Shown here: in pieces, positions 45,401 through 57,739 of the stretch | How the letters are laid out: the number at the start of each line of letters is the position of its first letter | How positions within the stretch are numbered: position 1 is the stretch's first letter | Assembly (NCBI GenBank): GCA_002964805.2 | Contig: PUDQ02000016.1 | Location: 744,001 to 808,000, forward strand | From: Trametes villosa | Taxonomy: Eukaryota > Basidiomycota > Agaricomycetes > Polyporales > Polyporaceae | Direction of reading: 5' to 3' | DNA: 64,000 nucleotides | Notes under the pieces: generated by a model | What the model saw: only the letters and a program-made list of their open reading frames with translations | Databases searched by the model: none | Told to the model about the DNA's origin: nothing | Program-made: the position numbers and the translations under genes

Positions 45401-46073
45401 ACTTCGACTCGCCATGTTCACCCACCGTGAGGGTGCCAAGAGCGTCGATAGAGCTAGACAGGAGGTCTCTTGTGTGCTCCTCGTCTACCGTGCGGCGGAC
45501 CTCGGGTCCGAATTTGATAGTGAGGAGCTCGTCGCGGAGAAGGGGGTGTCTTTCATGGGATATACCAGCCTGGAAGATGGCGAGGGCGTCCTCGAGCTGC
45601 CGTATTCGCTCGCTCATCTCGCCAATCTTCCTATGTAGCTGGTCTGTGTCCGCGAGGATGAACCTGCCAAGGCCGCGAGGGGCGCATCTCAGATCCGGCG
45701 GGCCGCGGCGTATCAGACGAGAGCACCACCACTGACCTCGTTCCTTGCCCCGCGGAGAGGCTGCCTGCACTCCGAATGCCGGTGAGCGACTCCGATTGAG
45801 TAAGTGGCGTAATTCGGCGGGCGGGCGCACCGTTGGGACAGATGGACGTGCAGCCTCTCCGGACACACGAGCCGCAGGGGAGCTTCTTGTCGCACTTGAG
45901 CTTCAGGCTGGCGGTCCGAAGAGGTCCCATGAGTCCTTGAGCCCGCGGCGAACCGCAAGACGAACGACGCACCGTCTGCATTCTGCACACGAGATCTCGC
46001 CCCTGGCCCGTTTAAGCTCTATGTCCTCATCCGTACTGATTTTCCGCGAGTTCCGTCGTGGTTCTGCAGGCAT
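42456..46073 (-). CDS. Zn2Cys6 transcription factor with fungal regulatory domain (copy 1, intact)
   Basis: Exon 1 is 46073-45973 and exon 2 is 45907-45831; about ten more exons follow, with the last at about 43330-42456, for roughly 900 residues. The zinc cluster CAECRRLKLKCDKKLPCGSC, then a final Cys in CTSICPNG, spans the first intron. It is followed by SLSAGQGTR and a coiled-coil linker (LHRKIGEMSERIRQLEDALA). The fungal_trans-type regulatory domain has LLALLYFVFAVGALLDL, NLFWEMFTLEMMH, PPSLSFQHIDCELPDDD, SRFWGMWTHAFSAAVRV and DLAVDFFERGA. The C-terminus is Ser/Pro/Ala-rich, with HPSLMEYLSLFPSEASISF, and ends DSFPQY. Such proteins bind CGG-type sites and often control carbohydrate or wall genes; the target here is unknown. 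Both relics at 20128-21527 and 29415-30478 derive from a copy of this gene. Confidence 0.88.
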
Positions 46074-49000
46074 AGTGGGTCGGCAAGGAGACGTGAGGCG
46101 GAGGTTCCTAGCATGGAACGCAACGAGAGCCTCCGGGAGAGGTGGGAAGGACGGAGAGAGCGGGGCGGGCGCGAAGGCCGAGCTCGTAGTACATCCGGGC
46201 GCTGTTCTTTCCGGCCAAACCGGACTACGCTTCCGGCGCCTACGTTCCACGGAGCTCTCTGCCGGACAGACGCGCGCACTCCTCTCCCGCCGCTCGACGC
46301 TGACACACTCGCCCGGCACAAACCACCTGCACCTGCTTCTCCCCACATTCCCTTACAAATCTGCCGTCATGGCGTACGTCAATCTCACGGAGGCTGTACA
46401 ATGCATCAATGGCAGCCATCTCTGTACCACGCTACCGTCTGCGAGCACTTTGCGGCCGTCTCGCGTCCGACGACCGAAGAACTCGTCTGCCGTCAAGTAG
46501 CACCTGGTCTTGTGGCCGAGTGACTCGACCTGTTTGCAAATGATGCGGTGACTCTATGCTTCGAGCTACGGCAAGGAGGCTTCGAAGCGCGACGATTGCT
46601 CAGCGTGCCAGGCGTGTACGCTGACGGCGCGCCTCACAAAACATTGAAAGGCAAGTGCCCTAGTCACTGGTCAGTCTAGCTCACCCTCGCGGCCGGATGG
46701 CGTGTACAGGACGCGTAAGGCAGGAGTTGACGGCAGGAGTGCATCGTCAAGCAGAGGCGTCACACCAGCCCAGCGTTCGCTGGACATCAGCGCTGCCGCA
46801 GGAGCCGCAGCTCCCCATGCCATATCGTCCCCCAAAATCCGCGGCGTTTCACCAGCAGTGCAATCAGTTGCAAATTCACCCGCCATCACGATCCTTGGTG
46901 AACGCCAGATTGATGGTGCATAGAACGCCTATTCGTACGGACGCTCGTCGCTGAACGCTATCCAGGGCACTCTGCCACCACAACGCCTGTAAGTGAGCCT
47001 TGCTCCCTCAATACACTTTGTGGACATCCGGCCTGAGGTTTATCGAAGTCATTCGCATGGCTGCCAACTTCGTGCAGCTTCTATCTATCTCCCGCCCCGG
47101 GTCCCTCCTCTTGGTCTCCTGCTGTTCTGGGAGGTGAAGGCCGCGAAGCGACGCATCATGGGCTTCTGTGTGGAGCGTCGGTGTCGTATGCTCGACCACG
47201 CAGTGATAGGTACGCTCACTCTCATTATGCTCTGCGAGTTCGTAAGATCCTCCGGGTGGTTTGTGTATTTGAAAATAGCGTGAAGCAAGTAAGTGCTATT
47301 TGTCCGGCTCTCAAGCTCTGTGGGTACACGACCCGCTCAATATCGCATTCAGCCGGTTTTACACCCATTTCACCGTCCATCATCTCCTGGTTCCGGACCC
47401 CGTAGACGTATGAGCACCACCAGAGCTGGTAAGGAATATGGCGGCATCGTCGCACTCTAGGCCAACTCGCTGGGGTTGTTACGCTGCCGCCGTAACGAGC
47501 TGGCCTAGGTGACGCAACCGCACGCAGTATGATGTCCCTCTTCACACCGTGACCCACATCCCGGTAGCTCCTGAAGTTCCAGAGAGCGTCGCCTGTAGTC
47601 CTGATCGCACGCTGCATATCTGCCAGATTGCCCGACATTGCACGATAGTGTGTGCCAGAAAGCCATGATGATGTGGTGGTCCCGATATGTCCTGTAGTGT
47701 TCATGTAGGGGGCGCCGCATGCCGTACATCACCTCGGTGTCTTGCCTGCGTCGAACCTGCATCGATGGATGGCTCTCACGCGAGACAGGATCAACGCGAC
47801 AGCAACATGCTCAGTGATCTTGCACGCTGTCGGACGCCACTGCCATCCACAAAGTTCCTCGGCTAGGAGGCGTTGAACAATCAATCATGTATCTGTCAAT
47901 CGTGCGCCATCTTTCTTGTCTTATAACTTGTCCCTACTTACTATATATTCCTGACGCGACCACGTAAACGATATCGTGGTGCACAAAATATCGTTCGTTC
48001 ACGGCTGATCGCACCAAGTGCTGCAGGAAGTCGGGAGTCGGTACAAGATGACAAAACCTCTCTTACAGCACGCAGCCCGGCGGCGGCGATAATCGATCGC
48101 GCACGCGGTTTGGTCCAGTGGGACCAGGCGATCGCCTCGACTTCCCGGCGGACACGCCCACACTCACTGTACAGCACACGGCGCATGCCCCGCTATGCCC
48201 GGAATGGTCTAGGCCCGAGTCTCCTGTGAGTGCACTCCCTCCCTCCGCCAGGACTGTTGTCCCGCGCCGCGCCCAACTCATCCAAACTCCAAGCTCCGGC
48301 GGATGTGCCAAACCGCACAGTACATACGTGCGCAAACAAACACCTCCTATCCGGTTTTTTTCTCCACCTCGAATCCAGGTTTGCTTTGGGCTGGAGCCTC
48401 TGAGTCTCTGCCGAGCCCCACGCCCGCCCGAGACGTCCACACCTGCCAAGCCCGCGCGCCCTTGCGCTAGTTGCGCTACTCGACGGCGAGCCCGAGAGCC
48501 CACGCGCCTCCGATTGCCCTCGATGAAAAACCACATTCGATCTCGGAGCCGGCTCCTACGCGATGACAGCACTATAACGCTCCCCTGGGCCTTCCGCCTT
48601 CCATGGACGCGTCACGCCCCTCCCGACGCCTCGACGCCCCGACTCCCCGACGCCGCCGAGCACCCTGCGCCGCCGGCGGGGTGCCTTGCGGGCGCGCACG
48701 CAGACGCCGGCGGGTGCGCTCGCCCGCCACCATCAGAGCGCCGACTCGAGCGGGAAATCCGATTCGACGGCGACAGGGGTGCGCCCCGCGTCCAGCGTCT
48801 TGCGTCCCGAGCCTCCGAGTCCCCGAGCGACGAGACGAGGCCCGACACGCCGTCACGCCGTCGGGCAGCTGGCGATGGCGATCGGGCGCCCTCGCCGCCG
48901 CCTCGGTGCGCGCGCGAGCATGTGTGCACAGCGCCGCGATCGGATCGAGCGCCCGGCGGCGCCTCCCCCGCCGGGGGGCGGGAGCGTCCTGGACTCTGGA

Positions 49001-49933
49001 GCGCTCATGCGTCCCCGCCTGGAGCTCGCTAACGCGCAAATTGGCGGCGTCGGGAATTCATGCCAACGGCCAGCCGCCAGAGTCATAAATTTCGGCGCGC
49101 TTCCAGTCATCGCGCCGCAGGTATTCGGAATTGCTGCCAGGGGTTGCATGTGCCCAGGGCTGCCGTCGCGGCGGGAAAGCGCACTGCCTGACGTTCTGCA
49201 GAACTTGGAAGTCGCGCCTCTGGACGCTTCCGATCGTGTGTTCCTGCAGCTAGAGCGTAGCGGCTAGATGCGCGTGAGTGGGAAGCTGCGCACCGCGCGG
49301 ATACACGGTGTATGCGTGGAGTGGATCGTCGCTGCCAATGTGGCCCGCAGGCCTGGTTGGTATGCACGCCCGCCCTGGCACGCGGTGTACTCCAGCGACC
49401 ACGAGATCGCACTGAGCTCCCATGCGAATATGGCAGCTTCCTGTATGACTCAACCGTTGAGTAACGTGGAGAGCGATTCGAATGACTTCAGCAATTTACT
49501 GTACAGTCGCGGTATCCGCATTCATTAAGTAGGGAGGACGGCGATCTATGTACAATATGTGCTACAGCTGATACCGATACGCCAATAACCATGCGCGAAT
49601 GTGTGTACACCAACGGACCCCATGCCTGTAGGGGACCGGGAAACGCGAGCGAAAGACGAAAGAGACACAGTGGAGGCTAGACAGGATGAATATACAGAGC
49701 GAGCGAGAGGAAGACATTATTGTATGGGGGACGGACAGACTGAGAGTACGGGGCCACGGACACGAGACACGAGCACGAACGAGGCAGACGAGATACACAT
49801 CAACAGCGAACGAAGCACAAAGATCCGGAGACACAACACATAAACACTACCGAGAAGCCGGACGACGGATTACGGCGATCGTCCTAGACATATACACATA
49901 CGTATCACAGCCCGCGCCAGGTGTTCTACAGCT
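46074..49933. other. Regulator promoter and unassigned region
   Basis: 46074-46360 is the duplicated promoter of the regulator. A plus-strand frame at 46690-46920 has protein-like composition (RSASSSRGVTPAQRSLDISA) but could not be joined into a gene; a GC-AG donor (AAAGGCAAGT) lies at about 46647. Minus-strand frames at 47225-47762 and plus-strand frames at 48118-49267 show no domain. The GC-rich stretch 48600-49050 is open in several frames by chance. Confidence 0.35.
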
Positions 49934-52900
49934 CTACAGGAATCCGTTCTCGTGCATGAACGATGTCCATCGCTCGTCCAGCCGCCCGTCCAGGCGACCA
50001 TGCCTTGCCGCAAGGCCGAGGTTCACCAGCTCCGACGGCGGCGCAAAATGCTGCTGCTGCTGCTGTTGCTGCTGCTGTGGGTGCGCCTGCGGGTGCGTCG
50101 GCAGCCCCTGCGTATACCCGCCCCCGCCCGCATACCGCTGCAAGATATCCGCGTTCGGCGCGAACATCTGGCTCTGGCCGCCGTACGCCCCCGGCGAGAT
50201 CTGCCCGCTGTACTGCTGCGCGGGCGGCGTCAGCGACGTCGGCGAGTGCTGTTGCTGCTGCTGTTGTTGTTGCTGCTGGCCGACCCAGGAGTACCCCGGC
50301 GGCGACGGCTGGGGCTGGGGCGGGTGCGAGAAGCTCAGCGAGCGGTAGGGGTGCTGTGGAGCCTGGGGCGCGCGCTGTTGCGGGTGCAGCGACGGGTGCC
50401 GCTGTTGCGCCTGCGCCTGCGCCGCGTACGACGCGGACATGTGCGACGGCCCCGCGGACGCGTGGCCGCCGAGCTGCCACGCCTCCGTGAGCTGGATGCT
50501 GTTCGCGCCCGGGATCGGCGCGATGGGGATCGGCGTCGGCGGCGTGATGAGCGGGAGCGAGCCGCCGCACGCACCCGCGCCCGCCTGCTGCGAGCCGCCA
50601 GACGGCGAGGGCGAGGTGCGCTTCGAGGAGATGACGGTCGTGCGCCCCGCGAAGATGTCGAGCTCGTCCTCGTCCTTCTCCGAGTTCCACAGCGCGCCGT
50701 CGTACATCGAGCTCCCCGTCGGGTCGCTCTGCGCCGCCGCGAACGCGCAGTGTGCCTTCTCGCGGAGCCGGAGCAGCACCGGCTGCGTACACGCACGCGT
50801 GCGGGGAAAGCGCGGGGCGCGGAGGGAGCGGGGAAGGGGAAGGGGGGGATCTGGGGTCAGCGCGCGCGATCATCGGACGGGTGGGAGACGAGGTACGCAC
50901 CAGCGCCTTGGCTGCGCGGCGACTGTGCTTCGACGCCTGTGTGAACAGCTCGTACGCTTGGTCAAGCTGTGCCAGCGCGGGCGGGGCCATCGCCGATCGC
51001 GGTCCGCGGGTGACCACAGTCGCAAACACAACCTGTCCGCCCAAACGCTCCGTCAGGGCCCGCGCTGAGTAGAGCTCGCTCCCGACTCACCGCCGACGAG
51101 AACGCGAACGTCCAGATGACCCAGAAGCGCGCGCACATGCCCGGGTAGAGCGTGAACTGGTCGCGCACGACCTTGAGGATCGTGCCCGACGCGCGGTACG
51201 CGGCGAGGAAGGAGTGCGCGTACGCGCTCCGGAGCGGGTTCCGCGGACAGTCGATTATCGCCTGTGCGAAGAAGCTGCGGTGCAGGAAGAGGAGGACTGC
51301 GGATAGCGGCGCCTGAGTTACGCTGCCCGCTAGCCATGAGGTTGGGAACGCTACTCACTGACTTCGCGCGAGTGCGACAGCACAAAGCGGATCATGCTCT
51401 CCTGCAGCGGCGGCACCTCGGTGTCGGGCGGGCTCTCGAGCTCCTCCCGCATAGCGACTGCGTCCGCCGGGATCGGGAACTCGCGCACCTTGCGGTCGAG
51501 TTCCATAATGGTCTCGTAAGAGGGAGCTTCTGCGGTCAGCGTCTTCGACGCGACCTCCGAGACACACTGGAGCGCGAAGCGGAAGCCCCACGTCTCGACT
51601 GTCGGCAACGTAACGCATATACGTCAACCACCGTCGGGCTTCGCAGAGCAACGTATGACTCACATGCGGCCTCGGGTTCCTCGCCGTCCTCGTCATCCGG
51701 CGTGCTCGTCGGCGTCGGGAACTTACAGTCGATATAGTCGCGCTGAATGACGGGTGGACGCCCGGTCATTAAGCTCTATGTCCGCGAGCCAGGTCAGGTA
51801 GGCGCTGCGAACCACGGTAAAAATACCCACCTGCCATGCGTCTGCCACGAAGAGGTCCCAGAACGTGATCCGTCGCCGCTCAACGATCTCAGATGGGAAA
51901 CCAAACCGCGCGCTGTCTCGGTCTTCGGAGACATGCGTCAGTCGCCGGGAAGTAGCCGTTAGCGGAGATCGGGTACTCACGGAGACCAATCTGCCAGCGC
52001 GGTATGAGCGGGCGCTGCCGATAACATAGCAACAGGAATACGCACCGTATGCGACAGCTGGCCGGCGAGGGACACCAGCGCCCAAGAGAACTCCATGTTG
52101 TTGTCGTTGGGTCCGCTGGGCTCGTTTCCCGCCATGGCGATGTATATGCTGTGTAAGTGCAGCGCCTGGATAGTCACGAACGTCGGGTTCGCGAGCACGG
52201 ACTGAAGGGCAAGCGCAGACTGGGCCAGCTGGCTGTAGTGCTCCGCCTCGGAGTTGTACGGCTGCTGCTTCAGGTCGACGAGGGCGCCGATGGCGAAGCA
52301 CAGGAGCAGGAGCGCCAGGTCGTGTGGGCTGCTGTAGTCCTGATTTGACGGTACGGCGTCCTCTGGCGGCGGGGACTTGTAGAAATGCGGGATCATCTCG
52401 TCGAAGAGCTGTCGGCGGGGTACGCTGCGGAACAGCCACGCCGCGTGCGTGACATACGACTCCGCGAGGTGGCAGGCCCGCTCGTACGGCGGGAGATGGC
52501 TCTCAATGAGCTCGTAGACGCTGTGCGGCGGGCCCATTGGCGTGAACGGGAAGGCGCTGGAGAAGCGGGTGATCTCGCCAGGTAGTGGAGGGGTCTTCGA
52601 GCCGCGTATTGACTCTGGAGACCTACTGCCATTGCTGGGTGATGAAGGCCCGTCGTTATCTGACTAAAGACCGACCGGTGAGACACGACCAACAGGTCTG
52701 TGTAGAATAACATACGAATAGAAGGTACTAGAGGAGGGGGCAACGAGAGTTAGCTGGGATGCTCGTTGGAGGTCCGACGAGGCTTACTTCGGTACCGCCG
52801 GTGGGGCCGAAGAATCGCGACACGCCATGGTCCGATACTGACAGCATCCCGAACGCGGAGACGACGTCTGGCGAGGTGCCGACGTCCATCTCCGGTTGTA

Positions 52901-53620
52901 CGAAGTCGTCATCGTCGTCCAAGTTGCGGGCCTTTGTTTTGCCGTCGGAGAGCAGTGGATGGGGGTCGTTCGAGGACTTGGCCTGGAGGATGGCGAGCGC
53001 GTCCTCAAGCTGGTGGACGCGCTCGCTCATCTTTGCTATTCGACGGTGGAGGTGCTCTGTTGCGGCAAGAACAAAGCTGCTTTGGGGGTGAGCCGCCGAA
53101 AGCGCATATAGCCTGTGAGAACGCACCGAGTGCCCTGGCCAGTGGCAAGGCTCCCTGTGGCGCTGTAAGCACTCAAAGAAATCGAACAGACAGTTGTATG
53201 AACGACAAACCGTTTGGACATAGGGCCGCGCATCCTCGGCGCTAGGGAAAGCGACATACGTGGTATGTTCGGAGGGACAGAAAGGGAGCGGCGTACCTGA
53301 CATGATTGACAGGGTATGGTCTTGTCACAGCGGATCTGGGAAACGGTTAGGGCCGCTGTACGGGCGAGATGGGGAGGAGAGGGAAGATGCAGACCTTGAG
53401 TCTGCAAGGCAGCAGGGAGTCAATGAGGGAAGGAGGCCCAGTGAGTGCGGTGATCGCACCTGCGGCATTCCGCGCACGAGATTTCGCCTCTGCTTCGCTT
53501 GAGCTCGATCTCGCGCGCGTGGGTGGAGTCGTACTTGACGTCTTCCTGGTCTCTGCGGAGGGTGTTTCTGCGGCGGGCGGCGGCGGCAGCGGCGGCGGCC
53601 TTGGAGGTGTCTGCAGGCAT
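49934..53620 (-). CDS. Zn2Cys6 transcription factor with fungal regulatory domain (copy 2, glutamine-rich)
   Basis: The start at 53620 gives an Ala-rich opening, then IELKRSRGEISCAECRRLK and IRCDKTIPCQSC, with the cluster finished by RRGCAALCPNG; a 7-base exon (A CTC AAG) is needed inside the cluster. SLATGQGTR and a coiled coil (LHRRIAKMSERVHQLEDALA) follow, as in the neighbouring paralogue. The regulatory domain holds LALLLLCFAIGALVDLKQQ, ITFWDLFVADAWQ, GRPPVIQRDYIDCKFPTP, LHRSFFAQA and CARFWVIWTFAFSSAV. The C-terminus has two poly-Gln runs (8-10 residues) in a Pro/Gln-rich activation-type tail ending HENGFL. It lies on the same strand as copy 1, about 3.9 kb upstream of it, as an old tandem pair. 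About ten introns are inferred. Function is that of a DNA-binding regulator; targets are unknown. Confidence 0.87.
50049..50078 (+). repeat. CTG/CAG microsatellite coding poly-Gln
   Basis: CTG/TTG units on the plus strand encode nine glutamines near the C-terminus of the minus-strand regulator. Confidence 0.85.
50248..50279 (+). repeat. CTG/CAG microsatellite coding poly-Gln, second run
   Basis: CTG/TTG units encode about ten glutamines, some 60 residues before the first-listed run in protein order. Confidence 0.85.
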
Positions 53621-56600
53621 GGGAGTGGAGGAGAAGATGCGGACGGCGGGACGGAGGGCGGCGAGGGAATGCGAGGGGGGCCTAATTCGGCTGCGGGGGA
53701 TAATTGGTTTGTGTCGAGTGAGTACGATCAGAGCCGGCGGGATGGGAAAGATTCGTCCCAAACGGGAGGGCAGCCTTCGCGGGGTCGCGCTCGTGGACGG
53801 CACAGGCCAAGCGCAAGCAACCGCGTCCCTCGCTGCACTTTCGGGTTTAGACCACGCTCAGCCCCCGCCGGCCCCTTTATACCCAATCACCACGCTCGAC
53901 CCATCCATCTCCCGCCCGCCAAGCGCCAGCAAGCGCCCCGGCGCCCGTCTCCAATAAGGAAATGCACCGCCCCGCCCGCCACCGCCCCGGTCCCGCCCTC
54001 TGTCCAGGGTCTCCCGCTCGCAGTCGACGTCTCGCTGCGCACTCGCCGTGCGGACGTGCCAACGCCTTCGACCCCGCCCAGCGACGCCCATACAGTCAGC
54101 TCTCCCACCCCGCACACCCTGCACTTCTGATACGCCCCTCCCAGCCGCTCGGGTCGCACCGTGTGTGTTTTCGCCCGCGATTGGCATACACCACGCAAAT
54201 TCAGCCGTCGCTCTGATCTCGCAGGTCGGACACCGGCGCGCAACCGCCTGGGAGGCTGCGTGGGCTTCGAATCGAACGAACACGGGCTCGCGTCCACCTG
54301 GAGGGCGCCTGCGTCGCCAGCGACGGGGGTCTGTGGCCAGGGCTGGCCATGCGCAGCGGTGGAGGACGCCCCTGCCCCGGAGCGGCGCCATATGCGCAGG
54401 AGGGGAGGCGGCGCGTGTGATTCGGCGGGAATGTTCTCGCCCGGCGGGAAATGGATAGGCGGGGAGCCACAAATGTACATGCCGCAGGCAAACGCGCATC
54501 GAGCAATCGCCGGGGCTGCTGATCTCGATAAACCCCTCCTCCTCAATCGATTTGCGGTGCGCCCGTTGCGTCACCGACAGCACCCTCGATCGCCCCCCAA
54601 GGCACGCCCACATGCTCGGGTCGCCCGCGTCCTCCCAGCCAGCCTCCCGCTCGTCCACCTCGTCCGCCGTTCCTGCATCCAACTCTAATAGTATATACGC
54701 AGCACGGCTCAAATCAGCCCGCAGCCTGGGGCGTTCGCTAGAACGCCTTCCCAAGGTCGGTAATTAATAGCCTTCCCGCCGTCGAGTGGGAGCGTCGCCC
54801 TCTGCTTACCGTCACCACCTCCCATCCCCAAGCTTCCATCCCAGAAGCACCGGCAGCGACAGCTGTTCGCGCTGCGCCCATGCAAAAGCTTGCAAAGCGT
54901 CGGGCCCTGCATGATGCCCGCAGCGTGCAGCGTCACGTACACCCCGCCTGAAACGATCAGCCTACGAAACAGGACCCTCGCCCGCCCTTCTTCCTCGGCG
55001 GACATTCGCCAGCCCTCCGCTGGTCATCAGTCCTTGTCGGTGCACACCGGCTCTCACGTGGACGCGTGCGGTGAGAAAGCTCGCGCAAATGGCGCGTCTC
55101 CACAAAGCCACCGCTGCTCTAAGGGCCGGAGTCAGACGGGACCTGCAGCGCACAGGGCCGCACAGGCGTACGAACGCGCCCTGTGGGAGAGTGCAGCCCG
55201 CGCGATCTAGAACCACGCCCGGCGCGCGACCACACCCGGCCCCGGGCATGAGGAGGTGGGCCTGGCAAAACGAATAAGCATCGCTCGTCCTGCTTCTCCC
55301 ATCGCGGTCGCAGTTCCTTCTTCTGGGCTCGCTCGCCGCGACTGGGAGCCCCGTGCTGCCAATACAAACATCGCTGTCAAGTATGTCACCAGCTACTAAG
55401 GGTCGACACGGCACTGACTGCGCGCAGGTGTGTCATTGTGTCCTAGTGCCATCGGCGGAACCAACTGTGACTGCGCGCTGACCCCCGCCTGCCTGGTCAT
55501 GTCTTCGTATCAGACTATCATCAGGTGCGCTCTTATTCAGCCCGCCCCGCCAATCTCCACTGGCCATCGTAACGGTGCGTCGGAGACACTAGAGCAGGTG
55601 CGCTAGCGAGCGGGCGCCTGCGCCACGGTAGCTCTGCGCGACGACGACTGACTGGACTTCCCGCTGGGCCATGGCTATGGAGACGGACATCATCGCCGGA
55701 GTCTCTCTCGGGTGCGTTTGCCCATAGAACTGCAGAAGCCTCTCCTGGATCTGCGGCGACACATTCGCGTCACCTGCGCCCCGGAACGTTCGACTGGTTC
55801 TCAATGCTGCACTCCGCGCTGCACCTTGCTGCGCATTCCGCGCTGTGCATCACCGCATCCTCCGCCCTCGACGGACCGTCGGACGTTTCCTTTCATCATT
55901 GCAGCGAAAGCCGAGGTGACGAGTGCGAGTGTGCATCAGCGCATAGCGCACTAGTGCCGGTAAGCTTGACTCCTTGACTAGTCACAAACTCAGCCCCGAC
56001 CCGGAACAGCCTCTGAATCGCCCGGCCCGCTGCCTGCAGGCTACCGCTCTGCACAGTGCACGACGAAGTCAGAACACTAGTCGCGACTTACGCGGTCAGC
56101 AGTGAGTGATCCCGGGCCCCGCCGCGACCCGCCGTGGCCATCAATATCAATTAAGTATCATTCCTCCAGGGCGGCTCCAGCCTCCAGCCACCAGCTCGGT
56201 GCCGCCACCGCACGGGCACCCGGGCTCGCGTCTCCGCAGCACTCGGCCGCGCGGCGCCCGTAACGGTATACGCGTGCTGACCACCACAGGCAAGACCCAC
56301 CGTGCAGTCCGTCGACGTTGCTCCCGCGACGCCTGACCACAAGGGTGCAGCTGTCACCGCCATGGCAACACGGTGCTCGTTGCTCGCCCTCGACTTCTGA
56401 GGACCTCACGAGTCGTCCGGACGGCCGCCAACGCCCGCTCGTCGACGGGGAGCCTCGAGGCTCCGCATCGTACTTACCCGGCTCGAAGATTGCTGCGACT
56501 GGCGGTTCAGGCGCGACTCAGCACCTGCGAGCCGACGCGACCCCGCCATCAGGACTGAGATACGCGGCCTGCTGGATCTCGCCACCATGATATCTGCGGG

Positions 56601-57739
56601 CGTCCCTGAGACCTGGGGCTACACTCTCGCGCTCCTGGATGTCGTGTTCCTCGGACGTCCATGGGTTGTGCTCACATGCTCTGGGCGATGCTATGTCGGT
56701 ACGGCCTTGGTGGTGCAGGTACCGCTAGACGGTGCGTGCAAGGATGGCTACTCTGGTGGGCTCCTCTGGTGGCTTGTTCGTCTCGGTGGCTCGCTCTGGC
56801 TAACGTCCCGGCGGCCTGCGGGACGTCGAGGCGGTGCTATCCAGGCAGGTCTCGAGAAGCACTCGTGAGACGTCGGGCCACATACGCGTGAACGTTGATG
56901 CGTCGTGCAGGCTACGCGGGACATGCTGTCGTTGATCTGGTTTCTTCTAGCTTGCGTGTATATGCAGTGGCGGCCTCCTGCCGCGAACTTGATACCCCAC
57001 CCCTAGAATGCTCCAAGGACATTCTAGACCGCTGTCAACTTCCGTGCAAGATGTCCCACCTACGGACCTCCCTATGCCTCCCTATGCCCTTCACAGCCAA
57101 CCTGTCGGCGGCCTTACGCTGGCCCGCGATCGGAGCTTGAGCTTGAGCTTGCTGCTATTCGAGCGGTGCGGTGAAAGGAACACAGGTTTACGCCTCCATC
57201 GAGCAGGCCACGCAGGGATGCAGAAGAAGAGGGCGCCGGGCCGCATATTTAGCACTATAGTACAGTACATCATCGTGGGGAGGAGACAAGAACGCGAACT
57301 ACGCAGCACATACGAGGGCACGAAGGGGGCTCGTCCGTCGTCTAGGGGTACACACAAAACAGCGGGGGAGAATACATCCGGGGCTATAAATGATAGATAT
57401 TCGTCGATAGCTTAGCTTTGCAGGCGCCGCATCGTCCAATTCTCCCCCCTGAGGAGGTTTGAGAGACCCAAGTCGGCACTTCCTTGGGCTGTCGTTCGTC
57501 TACTGCTTTCAAGCTCTGAGAGTCGAGACGCGCGGGTGGGGGGCGTGGGTGGGCGGCCGCGGCAGCCACCACGCGGGGTTGCGAGGGTCACTGATCATGC
57601 AGTCACGCAGAGTAGAAGCCGGAGTCGCTCACGCACTCGGCGGGGTTGGAGAGCGTCTCGAGCCGGACCGCATCTATGAGCGCACCAAGGCGACAGCGGC
57701 AGGACAGGCGGCGGGGCGCACGGAGAGCGGCGGGGGCGG
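53621..57739. other. Long region without a recognised gene
   Basis: The first part is the promoter of regulator copy 2. A 71-codon minus frame at 55589-55804 (NVSPQIQERLLQFYGQ) looks protein-like but has no start context or partner exons. Other frames at 53858-54754 (minus) and 56587-56868 (plus) have no domain. At 57330-57346, CGTCGTCTAGGGGTAC resembles a tRNA A-box, but no B-box follows. Confidence 0.4.

Noticed and set aside
48118..49032. 304-codon plus-strand open frame
   Set aside because: Overlapping frames on both strands are also open, composition is Pro/Arg/Ala, and no family or splice partner was seen.
49926..51044. 372-codon minus-strand frame overlapping regulator copy 2
   Set aside because: It is a frame shadow of the last two coding exons; the other frame gives the recognised C-terminal domain and poly-Gln tail.
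57330..57346. tRNA-Glu-like A-box sequence
   Set aside because: No B-box or cloverleaf follows within 60 bases.
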